Source of the DNA: a bacterium HR29
GTDB lineage: Bacteria > Chloroflexota > Dehalococcoidia > Tepidiformales > Tepidiformaceae
Assembly: GCA_002898215.1 (NCBI GenBank)
Contig: BEIF01000002.1
Location: 1-64,000 of the forward strand
Reading direction: 5' to 3'
DNA length: 64,000 nt
The number at the start of each line of letters is the position of its first letter. The first letter of the stretch is position 1. Shown here one piece after another: positions 26,936 to 35,643 of this stretch. Under the pieces are notes generated by a model that was given only the letters and a program-made list of their open reading frames with translations, was not told where the DNA came from and ran no database searches. A program made the position numbers and the translations under genes.

Positions 26936-27481
26936 ATGAAGCCGTACGACTACGCCCGCCGCTCCGGTGTGTACGAGATGAGCTGGCGCGACTTCGGCGA
27001 GCTCTGCATCCGCATGGCGGAACTTTTGGAGCCCTACCGCCCCGACCTCGTCGTGGGGAACGCCCGGGGTGGGCTCTTCCCGGCCACGCAACTCGCCATC
27101 ATGCTGCGGAAGGAGCTCATCCCCGTGCGGCTGAGCCGGCGGGTCGATGACGAGGTGGTGTACGAAGAGCCCACCTGGCGCGTACCGCTCGCGGCCGAAG
27201 TGGCCGGGAAGACGGTGGCCGTGGTCGACGACATCGTCGACACGGGCACCACGTTGCGCATCCTCACGCTCCGCGCCCACGAGCTCGGGGCCGGGCGGGT
27301 GGTGACGGCGGCGCTCGCCAGCCACTCCTGGGCCGAACCCGCGCCGGACGTCAGCGGCCTCGTCACCGATGCCTTCGTCATCTTCCCCTGGGACCGCCAG
27401 GTGCTGGTAAAGGGCCAGTGGGCGCCGCATCCGGAGATCGCGGCGGCGCTGGAAGCGCTCGAGGAAGGCGGCGATGCCTGA
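26936..27481 (+). CDS. Phosphoribosyltransferase family protein
   Basis: 181 residues. The PRPP loop is VAVVDDIVDTGTTL, a classic type I PRTase motif, preceded by VGNARGGLFPATQLAIML (the PPi loop). Length and layout match bacterial hypoxanthine/xanthine-type or ComFC-less PRTases; the purine base is not determinable. Leaderless start. Its end overlaps the start of the lipoprotein gene by 8 bp. Confidence 0.87.
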   Translation: MKPYDYARRSGVYEMSWRDFGELCIRMAELLEPYRPDLVVGNARGGLFPATQLAIMLRKELIPVRLSRRVDDEVVYEEPTWRVPLAAEVAGKTVAVVDDIVDTGTTLRILTLRAHELGAGRVVTAALASHSWAEPAPDVSGLVTDAFVIFPWDRQVLVKGQWAPHPEIAAALEALEEGGDA

Positions 27482-27857
27482 ATTCCGGTGGGTGGCGCTG
27501 GCCGCCGTATCCGCCGCGCTGCTGGCGGCCTGCGGGAGCGAGGACGGCGGGCGCCTAGACACCTTCGAAGGGACGTACTACACCGCCTTCGAGACGTCGA
27601 ACTTCGTCCCCGGCGAGCTCTGCCGTCCGGCGGGGCCCACCTACTGGCTCATCCCCGAGCCCGACTCCGGCTTCCAGGAGGCGCTGCAGGCGGCGGGCTG
27701 GCAGCCGGTGGCACCGCAGGCGTTCTACGTCCGCTTCGAGGGCGAGCTCTCGGAGCCCGGGCGGTACGGCCATTTGGGTGCCTACGAACGGGAGGTTCGG
27801 GCGTTCAAGACGCTGGAGGTGCGCGCCGCGCCGGAGTGCATCCAGCCACCGCGATAG
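27474..27857 (+). CDS. Small lipoprotein of unknown function
   Basis: 127 residues beginning MPEFRWVALAAVSAALLAAC. The lipobox LLAAC at residue 20 predicts a lipid-anchored exported protein. The mature part is compact, with FEGTYYTAFETSNFVPG and two further Cys (LCRPAG, ECIQPPR) that could form a disulfide. No family recognised. Translationally coupled to the PRTase gene and followed by a strong hairpin. Confidence 0.8.
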   Translation: MPEFRWVALAAVSAALLAACGSEDGGRLDTFEGTYYTAFETSNFVPGELCRPAGPTYWLIPEPDSGFQEALQAAGWQPVAPQAFYVRFEGELSEPGRYGHLGAYEREVRAFKTLEVRAAPECIQPPR

Positions 27858-27871
27858 GCCCGAAGGACGGC

Positions 27872-27899
27872 CGAGCCCCGCCGGGGAGGGCGGGGCTCG
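27872..27899. terminator. Hairpin terminator between convergent genes
   Basis: A perfect 11-bp stem, CGAGCCCCGCC and GGCGGGGCTCG with a GGGGAG loop, lies 14 bp after the lipoprotein stop and 24 bp before the thiolase stop on the other strand. No U-tract. Confidence 0.7.
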
Positions 27900-27923
27900 C
27901 GCGGAGCACGGATGACGGTGGCC

Positions 27924-29099
27924 TCAGCCGATGCGTTCGAAGATGGTGGCGATGCCCTGGCCGCCGCCGATGCAGAGGCTCACGATGCCGAAGCGGCCGC
28001 CGGTCCGCTCCAGTTCGTACATCAGCTTGACGGTGAGGATGGCGCCGGTGGCCCCGATGGGGTGGCCCAGGGCGATGGCCCCGCCGTTCGGGTTCGTCTT
28101 CGCCGGGTCGAGGCAAAGCTCGCTGGCGCAGGCGCAGGCTACGCTGGCGAAGGCTTCGTTCAGCTCGATGCAGTCGATCTGGTCGAGGGAGAGCTTCGCC
28201 TTCTCGAGCGCTTTGCGGATGGCCGGGATGGGCCCCGAACCCATGATGGCGGGGTCGACGCCGGCCTCGGCACGGGCGACGATGCGCATCTTCGGGGTGA
28301 CCCCCAGCTCCTTCGCACGGGTGGCGCTCATCACGACCACGGCCGCAGCGCCGTCGTTGATGCCCGAGGCGTTCCCCGCCGTGACCATGCCGCCCTCCTT
28401 GAAGGCGGGGCGGAGCTTGGCGAGGGTCGCCTCGTCGGTGGGCCGAGGATGCTCGTCGGTGTCGAACACCTTCTCCTCGCGGCCCACGCGCACAGTGACG
28501 GGGACGATCTGGCTTTTGAAGTACCCCTTCTCGATGGCGTTGAGGGCGCGGCGCTGGCTCTCGGCGGCGAGGGCATCCTGGGCTTCGCGACTGATCTGGA
28601 AGCGCTCGGCGAGATTCTCCGCCGTGATGCCCATGTGGTAGCCGTGGAAGGGGTCGGTAAGCATGTGGATGATGCCGTCCTCGATGGCATCGTGGCCGAG
28701 CCGGTAGCCGAAGCGCGCCTTGCGGAGGTAGTAGGGCATGCGGCTCATGTTCTCGGCGCCACCGGCCACCACCACCTGCGCGTCACCGGAAAGGATGAGC
28801 CGGCTGGCGGTGTTGATGGCCTCGAGGCCGCTCCCGCAGATCCGGTTCACGTTCATGGCCGGCGTGCCGATGGGCAGCCCCGCCTTCACGGCGGCGTGCC
28901 GCGAGAGGTAGGCGTCCTCCGCCACCTGGCCGACGATGCCCATCACCACGTGGTCGACGTGCTCGGGCTGGATGCCGGCCCGGTTCACCGCTTCGCGGAT
29001 GACGGTGGCGGCGAGGTCGGAGGCGGGAACGTCCGCCAGGGAACCCTGGAAGCGGCCGATGGCCGTGCGACAGCCACTGACGAGGACGACATCTTCCAT
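27924..29099 (-). CDS. Acetyl-CoA acetyltransferase (thiolase)
   Basis: 391 residues. Nucleophile Cys in NRICGSGLEAINTASRLI, His in GGAIALGHPIGATGA, and second Cys in SLCIGGGQGIATIFERIG; all three thiolase active-site blocks are intact. It makes or cleaves acetoacetyl-CoA or 3-ketoacyl-CoA. ATG 29099 gives the usual N-terminus MEDVVLVSGCRTAIGRF; AAGGAG lies about ten bases upstream. Likely works with the local enoyl-CoA hydratases. Confidence 0.95.
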   Translation of the reverse strand: MEDVVLVSGCRTAIGRFQGSLADVPASDLAATVIREAVNRAGIQPEHVDHVVMGIVGQVAEDAYLSRHAAVKAGLPIGTPAMNVNRICGSGLEAINTASRLILSGDAQVVVAGGAENMSRMPYYLRKARFGYRLGHDAIEDGIIHMLTDPFHGYHMGITAENLAERFQISREAQDALAAESQRRALNAIEKGYFKSQIVPVTVRVGREEKVFDTDEHPRPTDEATLAKLRPAFKEGGMVTAGNASGINDGAAAVVVMSATRAKELGVTPKMRIVARAEAGVDPAIMGSGPIPAIRKALEKAKLSLDQIDCIELNEAFASVACACASELCLDPAKTNPNGGAIALGHPIGATGAILTVKLMYELERTGGRFGIVSLCIGGGQGIATIFERIG

Positions 29100-29211
29100 A
29101 ACGAAGCGGACTCCTTCCTGGGGGTCGTGTCGGGAACGCGCGTACGCCCGATTGTACCGGGCAGCAGGCCCACGAGCCACGAAGGTCTGCCGTCGCAGCT
29201 ATCGCTCTGAG

Positions 29212-29700
29212 CTATGAATCGCCACCCGGGAGCGGGACGTGCGTCAGGAGCAGGGTGCCGGAGGGCTCGTAACGCCGCACGTCGGTCGACTAGAGGCGAC
29301 CCCGGGGAACCGGCGGGGGCAGGAAGGGCGCGTCGCCTCCGAGGAGGATGGGAACGACCGTGACCTCGACCGTATCGAGGAAGCCCAGTTGGAGGAGGGA
29401 GCGGAAGGGTCTCCCGCCGCCGAAGACTCCAGGCTCGGAACGACGGTGAGGTGGGAACGCTCCTCCGGCCTCAGCGTGCGGGAGACGACAAGCCGGCTCT
29501 TCCCTTCGAGGAAGGGGCCGAAGGTGGGGTCGTCGAGGTCGAGGGTCCTCCGTCCTCCCGTCCATGAGCAGGGTGTCGACATCCTCGAAGAGCCCGGCGG
29601 AGTCGATTTCCTGCGCCTCGGCGATCCAGTGGAATCGGCCGTGAGCGCCGGCGATGAAGCCGTCGAGGCTACGGGCCACCCGGTAGCGAAACCCTCGCAG
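29212..29700 (-). pseudogene. Disrupted dihydrofolate-reductase-like (RibD C-terminal) gene
   Basis: Three pieces of one RibD_C/YwjB-type reductase lie in order on the minus strand but in different frames: RVARSLDGFIAGAHGRFHWI to TLLMDGR; then FLEGKSRLVVSRTLRPEER to HLTVVPS; then LDTVEVTVVPILLGGDAPF. An in-frame TAG at 29290-29292 interrupts the last part, after which DVRRYEPSGTLLLTHVPL completes the family's usual C-terminus. The segment before the third piece, including the glycine-rich cofactor strand, is shortened. The expected start reads CTG instead of ATG after AAGGAG. At least two frameshifts, a stop and a deletion make it clearly dead unless the assembly is faulty. Confidence 0.75.
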
Positions 29701-29807
29701 GGTAGCTCCTTCCGGCGGCGGCGCACGGCGACGGTAACGGCACGGAGGCGCGCGGGCTCCGGCGATGGCCTACGCTAGGGTGCGAACCTGCTCTGGAGGA
29801 ACGCGCC

Positions 29808-30371
29808 ATGGCCCAGCCCGAAGGGAACCTCCCGGGCTTCGGGAACCCGCCGACCGTGGCCGCTCAGTACTCGCGCCTGGTGGAGCGGCTCCTCGACTAC
29901 TGTGAGATGGGACTCACGGGGCTGAGCCCCGAGGAGCTGAACGACACGCACGGTGGGCGGACGAACTCCATCGGCTTCGACATCTGGCACGTCGTCCGGA
30001 CGGCCGACAACATCATCCATTTCGCCTTCGATCGAGAGCAGCCAGTCTGGCTGCGGGGCGGGTTCGACGTTCGCTGGGGGCTCCCGCGGGTGAACCAGGG
30101 GACGGGTATGCCCCCGGAGGAGGCGTATGCCCTGCGCTTCCCGCCGGCCGAGGAGTTCCTGGAGTACGTCCGGGCGGTGAAGGAGGCCATCGTGCCGCGC
30201 ATCGCCGCGATGAGCGAGGAGTACCTTGCGTCGCCGGTGCGCATCTGGCCGTGGGGCGTGGTCCCGCGGATGGAGGCCATCGGCCACGGACTCATCGGCC
30301 ACGGGAACGGCCACCTGGGTAGGGTCTGCCTGGCGCGGACGCTGTTGGGGAAATCCGGCTTGCCGTTCTGA
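29808..30371 (+). CDS. DinB-like four-helix protein
   Basis: 187 residues. The helical pattern with SRLVERLLDYCEMGLTGLSP, then FDIWHVVRTADNIIHFAF, and a C-terminal HGLIGHGNGHLGRVCLAR supplies the His ligands of a DinB/YfiT-type metal site. Members act as thiol transferases (mycothiol, bacillithiol) or have unknown function. CTGGAGGAA precedes the ATG. Nine bases before cysteine synthase, so likely co-transcribed; a link to low-molecular-weight thiol chemistry is tempting but unproven. Confidence 0.75.
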   Translation: MAQPEGNLPGFGNPPTVAAQYSRLVERLLDYCEMGLTGLSPEELNDTHGGRTNSIGFDIWHVVRTADNIIHFAFDREQPVWLRGGFDVRWGLPRVNQGTGMPPEEAYALRFPPAEEFLEYVRAVKEAIVPRIAAMSEEYLASPVRIWPWGVVPRMEAIGHGLIGHGNGHLGRVCLARTLLGKSGLPF

Positions 30372-30380
30372 GAGGGTGGA

Positions 30381-31328
30381 GTGGACGTCGCGGCTTCGGT
30401 CGCCGACCTTGTGGGGAAGACGCCGCTGGTGGAGCTGAAGCGGCTCTCGCCGAAGCCGGGCGTGCGCTTCTTCGCGAAGCTCGAAGGGCAGAACCCCACC
30501 GGCAGCATCAAGGACCGCGTGGTGGTGAGGCTCTTGGAGCGTGCACGGGCGGCCGGCGCGCTGCGGCCGGGCCAGCCGGTTGTCGAGGCATCGACGGGGA
30601 ACACCGGCGTCTCCCTGGCGCTCTTCGGGCGGCTGCTGGGGCACCCGGTGGAGGTGTGCGTCCCCGAAAGCGTCTACCCGGAAATCGAGCTGCTGCTGCG
30701 GTCCTTCGGGGCGCGGGTGCGGCGCATTCCTCGGCAGGCGGGCATCAAGACGGCCTACGAAGCGGCCCAGACGATCGCCCGGGACGAGGGGGCCTACCTC
30801 CTGAACCAGTTCGGCGACCCCGAGAACGCGCTCGCCCACTACGAGGGGACTGCGGCGGAGATCCTGGCCGACCTGGACCGAGTCGACGTCTTCGTCGCCG
30901 GGCTGGGGACGGGAGGGACCATCACCGGCGTCGGCCGCCGGCTGAAGGAGGCGAATCCCGCCTGCAAGGTGGTCGGGGTCGAGCCGCGCCTCGGGGTGCA
31001 CGTGCAAGGGCTCCATTCACTTGCCGATGGGTTCATCCCGCCGGTGCTGGACGAGTCCGTGCTCGACGCGAAGATCATCGTCGGGAACCGGCACGCGTTC
31101 TCGCACGCGCGGCGGGCGATGCTGGCGGAGGGGATCTTCGGCGGGATCTCCAGCGGGGCCGTGCTGCACGCGGCGATGCGCATCGCCAAGCGGATCGAGC
31201 GGGGGAACGTGGTGATGATCTTCGCGGACGGCGGCTGGAAGTATCTGGGGACGAGCCTCTGGGAGGCGGAGGAGGAAGCGGACATCGACGCTGCGGAGGA
31301 CCCGCTCGATGACGTCCTCTGGTGGTAG
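30381..31328 (+). CDS. cysM: Cysteine synthase (PLP-dependent)
   Basis: 315 residues of the OASS/CBS fold II family. PLP Lys lies in NPTGSIKDRVV, substrate loop EASTGNTGVSLAL, and phosphate loop GLGTGGTITGVG. It makes cysteine from O-acetyl- or O-phosphoserine and sulfide; the CysK/CysM/CBS choice is uncertain. The C-terminal acidic extension (EEEADIDAAEDPLDD) is unusual. GTG start with GAGGGTGGA just before. Converges with gpmA, five bases apart. Confidence 0.92.
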   Translation: MDVAASVADLVGKTPLVELKRLSPKPGVRFFAKLEGQNPTGSIKDRVVVRLLERARAAGALRPGQPVVEASTGNTGVSLALFGRLLGHPVEVCVPESVYPEIELLLRSFGARVRRIPRQAGIKTAYEAAQTIARDEGAYLLNQFGDPENALAHYEGTAAEILADLDRVDVFVAGLGTGGTITGVGRRLKEANPACKVVGVEPRLGVHVQGLHSLADGFIPPVLDESVLDAKIIVGNRHAFSHARRAMLAEGIFGGISSGAVLHAAMRIAKRIERGNVVMIFADGGWKYLGTSLWEAEEEADIDAAEDPLDDVLWW

Positions 31329-31333
31329 TGGGG

Positions 31334-32077
31334 TCAGCCGGCCTGGCGGGCGACGGCTTCGGCGGCGGCGCGGGCGGCGTCTTCGTCCCCCAGGTATCGC
31401 CGCTCGATAGGCCGCAGCTCGTCGTCGAGGCGGTAGAGGAGGGGGATGCCCGTCGGGATGTTCAGCTCGGCGACGGCCTCGTCGCTGATGCGGTCGAGGT
31501 GCTTCACCAGGGCACGCAGGCTGTTCCCGTGCGCCACCACCAGCACCCGCTTCCCCTCGAGCAATCGGGGAGCGATGGCGTCCTGCCAGTAGGGGAGCAT
31601 GCGCGCCACCACGTCTTTCAGGCACTCCGTCGCGGGCAGGACCTCCGGAGGGAGGAGGCGGTAGCGGGGGTCGTGCCGAGGATGGCGCGGGTCATCCGGC
31701 TCGAGAGGTGGCGGGGGCACGTCGTAGCTTCGCCGCCAGCGGAACACCTGCTCGCTCCCGTACCGCTCCGCGAGCTCCTTTTTGTTGAGTCCCTGAAGGG
31801 CACCGTAGTGGCGTTCGTTCAGCCGCCAGGAACGCTCGACCGGCAGCCAGCTTTGGCCGAGCTCCTCGAGGGCGATCTCGGCGGTGCGGATAGCCCTCGC
31901 GAGGAGGGAGGTGAAGACGATGTCGAAGACGAGCCCCTCCTCCCGCATGAGGCGGCCTGCGGTCCGGGCCTCCTCGACGCCCCGCTCGCTGAGGGGCACG
32001 TCGGTCCAACCGGTAAAGAGGTTCTCCTTGTTCCAGGTGCTCTCGCCGTGGCGGAGGAGGACAAGGGTCGCGGGCAT
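31334..32077 (-). CDS. gpmA: 2,3-bisphosphoglycerate-dependent phosphoglycerate mutase
   Basis: 247 residues. Phosphohistidine motif [20 protein letters not shown], second His in [17 protein letters not shown], and the acid/base loop [14 protein letters not shown] are all complete. Interconverts 3- and 2-phosphoglycerate in glycolysis and gluconeogenesis. ATG start; upstream minus-strand sequence has TTAGCAT as a possible -10. The 133 bp to the orn stop hold no gene. Confidence 0.96.
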   Translation of the reverse strand: MPATLVLLRHGESTWNKENLFTGWTDVPLSERGVEEARTAGRLMREEGLVFDIVFTSLLARAIRTAEIALEELGQSWLPVERSWRLNERHYGALQGLNKKELAERYGSEQVFRWRRSYDVPPPPLEPDDPRHPRHDPRYRLLPPEVLPATECLKDVVARMLPYWQDAIAPRLLEGKRVLVVAHGNSLRALVKHLDRISDEAVAELNIPTGIPLLYRLDDELRPIERRYLGDEDAARAAAEAVARQAG

Positions 32078-32210
32078 GCGGCTCCTCGTGCTCGGGTTGC
32101 GCGGTTCTTCCGCTTATGCTAACCGAGGGGGTTGCGGCGCTGGTAGAATGAGAGTGCGGGCGCGCCGCACGCTGCTTGGTTCGTGCTTCCCTCCGCCTTG
32201 CAGAGCTTCC

Positions 32211-32825
32211 CTACTCCTCGGGTGGCGCGCCCGCTTCGCGTCCCTCCTTCGTTACGTTCTCGGCACCGGCGCGGATCTCTTCCGGCTCGCGGAAAATAGT
32301 CTCCCGGTAGAAGCGGAGCTCCGCGATCGATTCCCGAAGGTCGTCGAGGGCGCGGTGGCGCTCGGCCTTCTTCGGCGGCTGCAGGGCCGGGTACCAGCGG
32401 CGCGCCAGCTCCTTCACCGTCGAAACGTCCACGTTCCGGTAGTGGAAGAAGTCGTGCAGGCGGGGCATGTGCCGGGCGAGAAAGGCACGGTCGACATGGA
32501 CGGAGTTCCCGGCCAGCGGGGCCTCGCCGGGGCGAAGGCGGCTTTCCAGGAAGGCGAGGGCCCGAGCTTCGGCTTCGGCCAGGGAAAGGCGCGAGCGGCG
32601 GGATGCCTCCGTGAGACCGGATGCGCCATGGTGTTCGACGCACCACGGATCCATCGCCGCTAACACCTCCTCGGGCTGGTGGATCACGAGCGGGCCCAGT
32701 TCGGCGATGACCGCGAGCTGCCCATCGGTGATGATGAGGGCGAGTTCGAGGATGGTGTGCCGCTCCGGGTCGAGCCCGGTCATCTCCATGTCGAGCCAGA
32801 CGAGGGGCGCGCCCGCGGGCTGCAT
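32211..32825 (-). CDS. orn: Oligoribonuclease (DEDDh exonuclease)
   Basis: 204 residues. DEDDh motifs: WLDMEMTGLDPERHTILELA (Asp, Glu), GNSVHVDRAFLARHMP (Asp) and HRALDDLRESIAELRFYR (His, Asp). Degrades 2-5-nt RNAs, including pGpG made when c-di-GMP is broken down, so it connects with the EAL and GGDEF proteins here. The ATG is supported by CACACT six bases upstream (leaderless pattern). The tail after FYRETIF is charged and not part of the fold. Divergent from the GGQ protein gene. Confidence 0.94.
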   Translation of the reverse strand: MQPAGAPLVWLDMEMTGLDPERHTILELALIITDGQLAVIAELGPLVIHQPEEVLAAMDPWCVEHHGASGLTEASRRSRLSLAEAEARALAFLESRLRPGEAPLAGNSVHVDRAFLARHMPRLHDFFHYRNVDVSTVKELARRWYPALQPPKKAERHRALDDLRESIAELRFYRETIFREPEEIRAGAENVTKEGREAGAPPEE

Positions 32826-32831
32826 GGCGGG

Positions 32832-32837
32832 AGTGTG
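32832..32837 (-). promoter_or_regulatory. -10-like CACACT, leaderless orn
   Basis: On the minus strand CACACT ends six bases before the orn ATG; the same word at the same distance precedes the tRNA nucleotidyltransferase GTG at 58255. Confidence 0.4.
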
Positions 32838-32876
32838 CCCGGGCCTCGTGCTTCGGGCAACGGCGAAGGGCGCGCA

Positions 32877-33389
32877 GTGAGCGAACGCGACCGCTGGCTG
32901 GCCGCCGGGGACGAGGAGCTTGCCCGCGACTGCGAGGAGGAGCGGTTCCGCTCCGGTGGGCCCGGCGGCCAGCACCGGCAGAAGAACGCCACCGGGGTCC
33001 GGTTGCACCACCGTCCGAGCGGAGTGAGCGCCGCCGCGTCCGAGTCCCGCTCGCTCGCCGAGAACCGCCGGCGGGCCTTGCGGCGGCTCCGACTGCGCAT
33101 CGCCTGCGAGGTACGGGAGCGGTTTCAGGGCGATGCCTTCGCGTGGCCAGCGGAGCTCGCGCGGTATATTGCTGGGGGTGCGGTGCGCATCGACCCGCGG
33201 AACCCCGATTACGCCCGCCTTGCGGCGCTGGCGCTCGACGCCCTGCTGGCGTCCCAGGGGAGGTATGCTGCGGCCGCGCGCGCCGTGGGGCTGTCGACGT
33301 CCCAGTTTGTGGGGCTCCTCGAACGCGCGCCGGAGGTTCGCCGGGCCGCGGCGGCGCTCAGGGCTGCGTCGGGCGACGGGGCGGGCTAG
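32877..33389 (+). CDS. Release-factor-like GGQ-domain protein
   Basis: 170 residues. RFRSGGPGGQHRQKNATGVRLHH is the peptidyl-tRNA hydrolysis loop of class I release factors, split here by no insert, within a domain of about 100 residues. No codon-recognition domains are present. It resembles ArfB/YaeJ-like or RF-H-like stand-alone proteins that rescue stalled ribosomes; the canonical ArfB C-terminal Lys/Arg tail is not obvious and the rest (YAAAARAVGLSTSQFVGLLE) looks like a helix-turn-helix. GTG start with GAAGGG at good spacing. Divergent from orn. Confidence 0.8.
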   Translation: MSERDRWLAAGDEELARDCEEERFRSGGPGGQHRQKNATGVRLHHRPSGVSAAASESRSLAENRRRALRRLRLRIACEVRERFQGDAFAWPAELARYIAGGAVRIDPRNPDYARLAALALDALLASQGRYAAAARAVGLSTSQFVGLLERAPEVRRAAAALRAASGDGAG

Positions 33390-33434
33390 AGTGAGGGCCG
33401 AAGCTGCCACAGGCCAGTGAAGGAGTTGCCGACG

Positions 33435-33611
33435 ATGAGTCAGCCGACCGTCGAGGAGCTGCAATGGCTCTTCCGGCGCGCGGGCGTCCGCGTGCCCCGG
33501 GAAGATGCGGAACGGGTAGCGGCCATCGGCCGGTATGCGGCCGGGCTCCACTCCGAGATCGCCGACGAACCAGCGCTCCGTCCGGTGGTGCAGCGGTGGC
33601 CGAACGCCTGA
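33435..33611 (+). CDS. GatC/AtzG-like small amidase partner
   Basis: 58 residues, MSQPTVEELQWLFRRAGVRV with a GRYAAGLHSEIADEPALRP tail. Size, position directly upstream of an amidase-signature enzyme and the helical character recall AtzG, the GatC-like subunit that stabilises AtzE (1-carboxybiuret hydrolase), and GatC itself. AAGGAG lies nine bases before the ATG. It overlaps the amidase start by 16 bp. The assignment rests mostly on context. Confidence 0.6.
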   Translation: MSQPTVEELQWLFRRAGVRVPREDAERVAAIGRYAAGLHSEIADEPALRPVVQRWPNA

Positions 33612-35002
33612 CGGACCTCACCCGTCTGACCATCGCCGAGGCTGGCCGTCGGCTGCGTGCCGGTGAGGTGACGAGCGCGGAGCTCACCGAGGCCTGCCTC
33701 TCCCAGATCGACGCCGTCGAACCTGTCCTCAACGCCTTCATCACCGTGCTGGCCGACCAGGCGCTGGCCGACGCCCGGCGGGCCGATGAGGAGCTTCGTG
33801 CTGGACGGGATCGCGGCCCTCTGCACGGCATCCCGGTGGCGGTGAAGGACCTCTGCCAGACGAAGGGTGTGCGCACCACCGCCGGGTCGGACATCCTTCG
33901 GGACTGGCTTCCCGAGGAGGATGCGACGGTGGTCCGCCGGCTTCGGGACGGGGGAGCGGTCCTCCTCGGAAAGCTGAACCTGCACGAGTTCGCCTACGGA
34001 GTCACCAGCGCCAACCGCTGGTATGGGCCGGTGGCCAACCCCTGGGACACGCAGCGGCACCCCGGGGGGTCCAGCGGGGGGTCGGGCGCGGCGGTGGCGG
34101 CGTTCGAATGCTTCATGGCCGTGGGGACCGACACCGGGGGCTCGGTCCGTATCCCGGCGGCGCTGTGCGGGGTGGTTGGGCTCATGCCGACCTACGGGTT
34201 GGTCTCCCGGGCGGGCGTGGTGCCTCTGGCGTGGTCGCTCGACCACGTGGGCCCGCTGGCGCGGACGGTCGAAGACGCCGCCCTCGCCCTCAACGTCATG
34301 GCGGGCTACGACCCGGCCGACCCTACCTCGGCCGACGTCCCTGAGTTCGACGCCGCGGCCGAGCTCGGGCGACCGATCGACGGGGTGCGCATCGGTGTCG
34401 CCTGGGAGCAATTCGAACGGGTGACGCCGGACGTGCGGCGCGCCTGCGAAGAGGCGGTGCGAACCGTGGCCGGCCTCGGCGCTCGGGTGACGGAGGTGAC
34501 GCTTCCCTACTTCGCCGAGATGGCCACCACGCGGGTGCTGGTGGCCGAAGCGGCCGCCTACCACGTCCGCTGGCTGAGGGAGATGCCCGAGCGATACAGC
34601 GACGACCTGCGGGCGCTCTTCCTGCGCGGCCTGGCCGTCACGGCGGTGGAGTACCTCGCCGACCTGCGCCTTCGGCGGCACTTCACGGAGCGCATCCGGG
34701 AGCTGATGCGCGAGGTCGATGTCATCATGCTGCCCACCTGCCCGATGGTGGCCTGCCGCTTCGAGGAGATCGACGCCACGGTGTACCGCTACGCCTCGTT
34801 GACGAGCCCCTGGGACCACACGGGCCAGCCGGTCATCTCCGTGCCCTGCGGCTTCGGCGATTCCGGGATGCCGGTGGGGATCTCCTTCGCGGGGCGCCCG
34901 TTCGAGGAGGCGCTGCTCTGCCGCGTGGCGCACGCCTATGAGCAAGCCCGCGGCCCGTTGCCCGAACCTCCGGCTGCCCGGGGCGGCGACTCGTCACCCT
35001 AG
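33596..35002 (+). CDS. Amidase-signature hydrolase (GatA/AtzE-like)
   Basis: 468 residues with the Ser-cisSer-Lys triad: Lys in HGIPVAVKDLCQ, cis-Ser in RHPGGSSGGSGAAVAA, nucleophile Ser in VGTDTGGSVRIPAALCG. It hydrolyses an amide, perhaps a small urea-derived compound if the AtzE-like idea is right; it could also be a GatA paralogue. GatB is absent, so tRNA amidotransferase activity is unlikely. Start: GTG 33596 within the end of the small gene, no SD, presumably by translational coupling. Confidence 0.88.
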   Translation: MAERLTDLTRLTIAEAGRRLRAGEVTSAELTEACLSQIDAVEPVLNAFITVLADQALADARRADEELRAGRDRGPLHGIPVAVKDLCQTKGVRTTAGSDILRDWLPEEDATVVRRLRDGGAVLLGKLNLHEFAYGVTSANRWYGPVANPWDTQRHPGGSSGGSGAAVAAFECFMAVGTDTGGSVRIPAALCGVVGLMPTYGLVSRAGVVPLAWSLDHVGPLARTVEDAALALNVMAGYDPADPTSADVPEFDAAAELGRPIDGVRIGVAWEQFERVTPDVRRACEEAVRTVAGLGARVTEVTLPYFAEMATTRVLVAEAAAYHVRWLREMPERYSDDLRALFLRGLAVTAVEYLADLRLRRHFTERIRELMREVDVIMLPTCPMVACRFEEIDATVYRYASLTSPWDHTGQPVISVPCGFGDSGMPVGISFAGRPFEEALLCRVAHAYEQARGPLPEPPAARGGDSSP

Positions 35003-35640
35003 TGGCAGGCGGCTCCGCCGATCGCGCAGGGCTCGTTCTCGAGCCCCTCGGGCGGGATGCGCCCTTGGCACAGCCCGGACACGATGCAGGCCTCGTCGCT
35101 CACCCACTCGTCGAAGCGGGCTGCCACCGCCTCCGCGTCCTCGGGGCCGTAGTAGACGAGGACGCGCTGGAGGTCGGCAATGGGAAGGAAGCGGATGTCG
35201 TCCACCTCGACGCCGTTGACGAAGAACCGCAGGCGCTCCCGCTCGTCGGAGCAGAATTCGCCCCGCCCGGGGAGGCGCAGGCACGCCTGGGTGAGGCCGA
35301 CGCCCAGCGACTCGAAGAACTCGCCCCACGTGGTCTGCTCCCGGTGGACGTGGACGACGTTGTGCCGCGGGGCGTGGATGTGGACGTTCGGGCTCAGCTC
35401 CCGCTCCTCGGTGGAGATGAAGCGCGGGTCGTCGAATTCGAACGCCTCGCCGCGGATGACCACGCGGAAGTCGGCGTGCCAGTGGACCGGCTGGCGAAGG
35501 GCCTCCGGTGAGGCGAGCTGGGGCCCGGCATCGGCTCCCTCCCCCCTGGCGAAGGCCCAGGCGGCAAGGCCGCCCATGACGACCGCGGCAGCGGCCGCGA
35601 GGGCGGTCCAGGTCCACGGCGTTCGAAGGACGGTCCGCAT
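34999..35640 (-). CDS. Membrane-anchored His/Cys-rich protein of unknown function
   Basis: 213 residues. One N-terminal helix (TALAAAAAVVMGGLAAWAF), then an extracytoplasmic part with clustered His (PVHWHADFRV; NVHIHAPRHNVVHVHREQ) and six Cys (120, 130, 185, 191, 205, 212). The HxH pairs suggest metal binding, copper among the candidates, and the even number of Cys suggests disulfides. Directly follows the DsbA-like gene (3 bp gap), the obvious candidate for oxidising it. I do not recognise a named family. The stop overlaps the amidase stop by 4 bp. Confidence 0.75.
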   Translation of the reverse strand: MRTVLRTPWTWTALAAAAAVVMGGLAAWAFARGEGADAGPQLASPEALRQPVHWHADFRVVIRGEAFEFDDPRFISTEERELSPNVHIHAPRHNVVHVHREQTTWGEFFESLGVGLTQACLRLPGRGEFCSDERERLRFFVNGVEVDDIRFLPIADLQRVLVYYGPEDAEAVAARFDEWVSDEACIVSGLCQGRIPPEGLENEPCAIGGAACH

Positions 35641-35643
35641 GCC

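Noticed and set aside
32140-32148. GGTAGAAT on the plus strand as a promoter
   Set aside because: No plus-strand gene follows; the sequence lies behind gpmA and before the orn stop.
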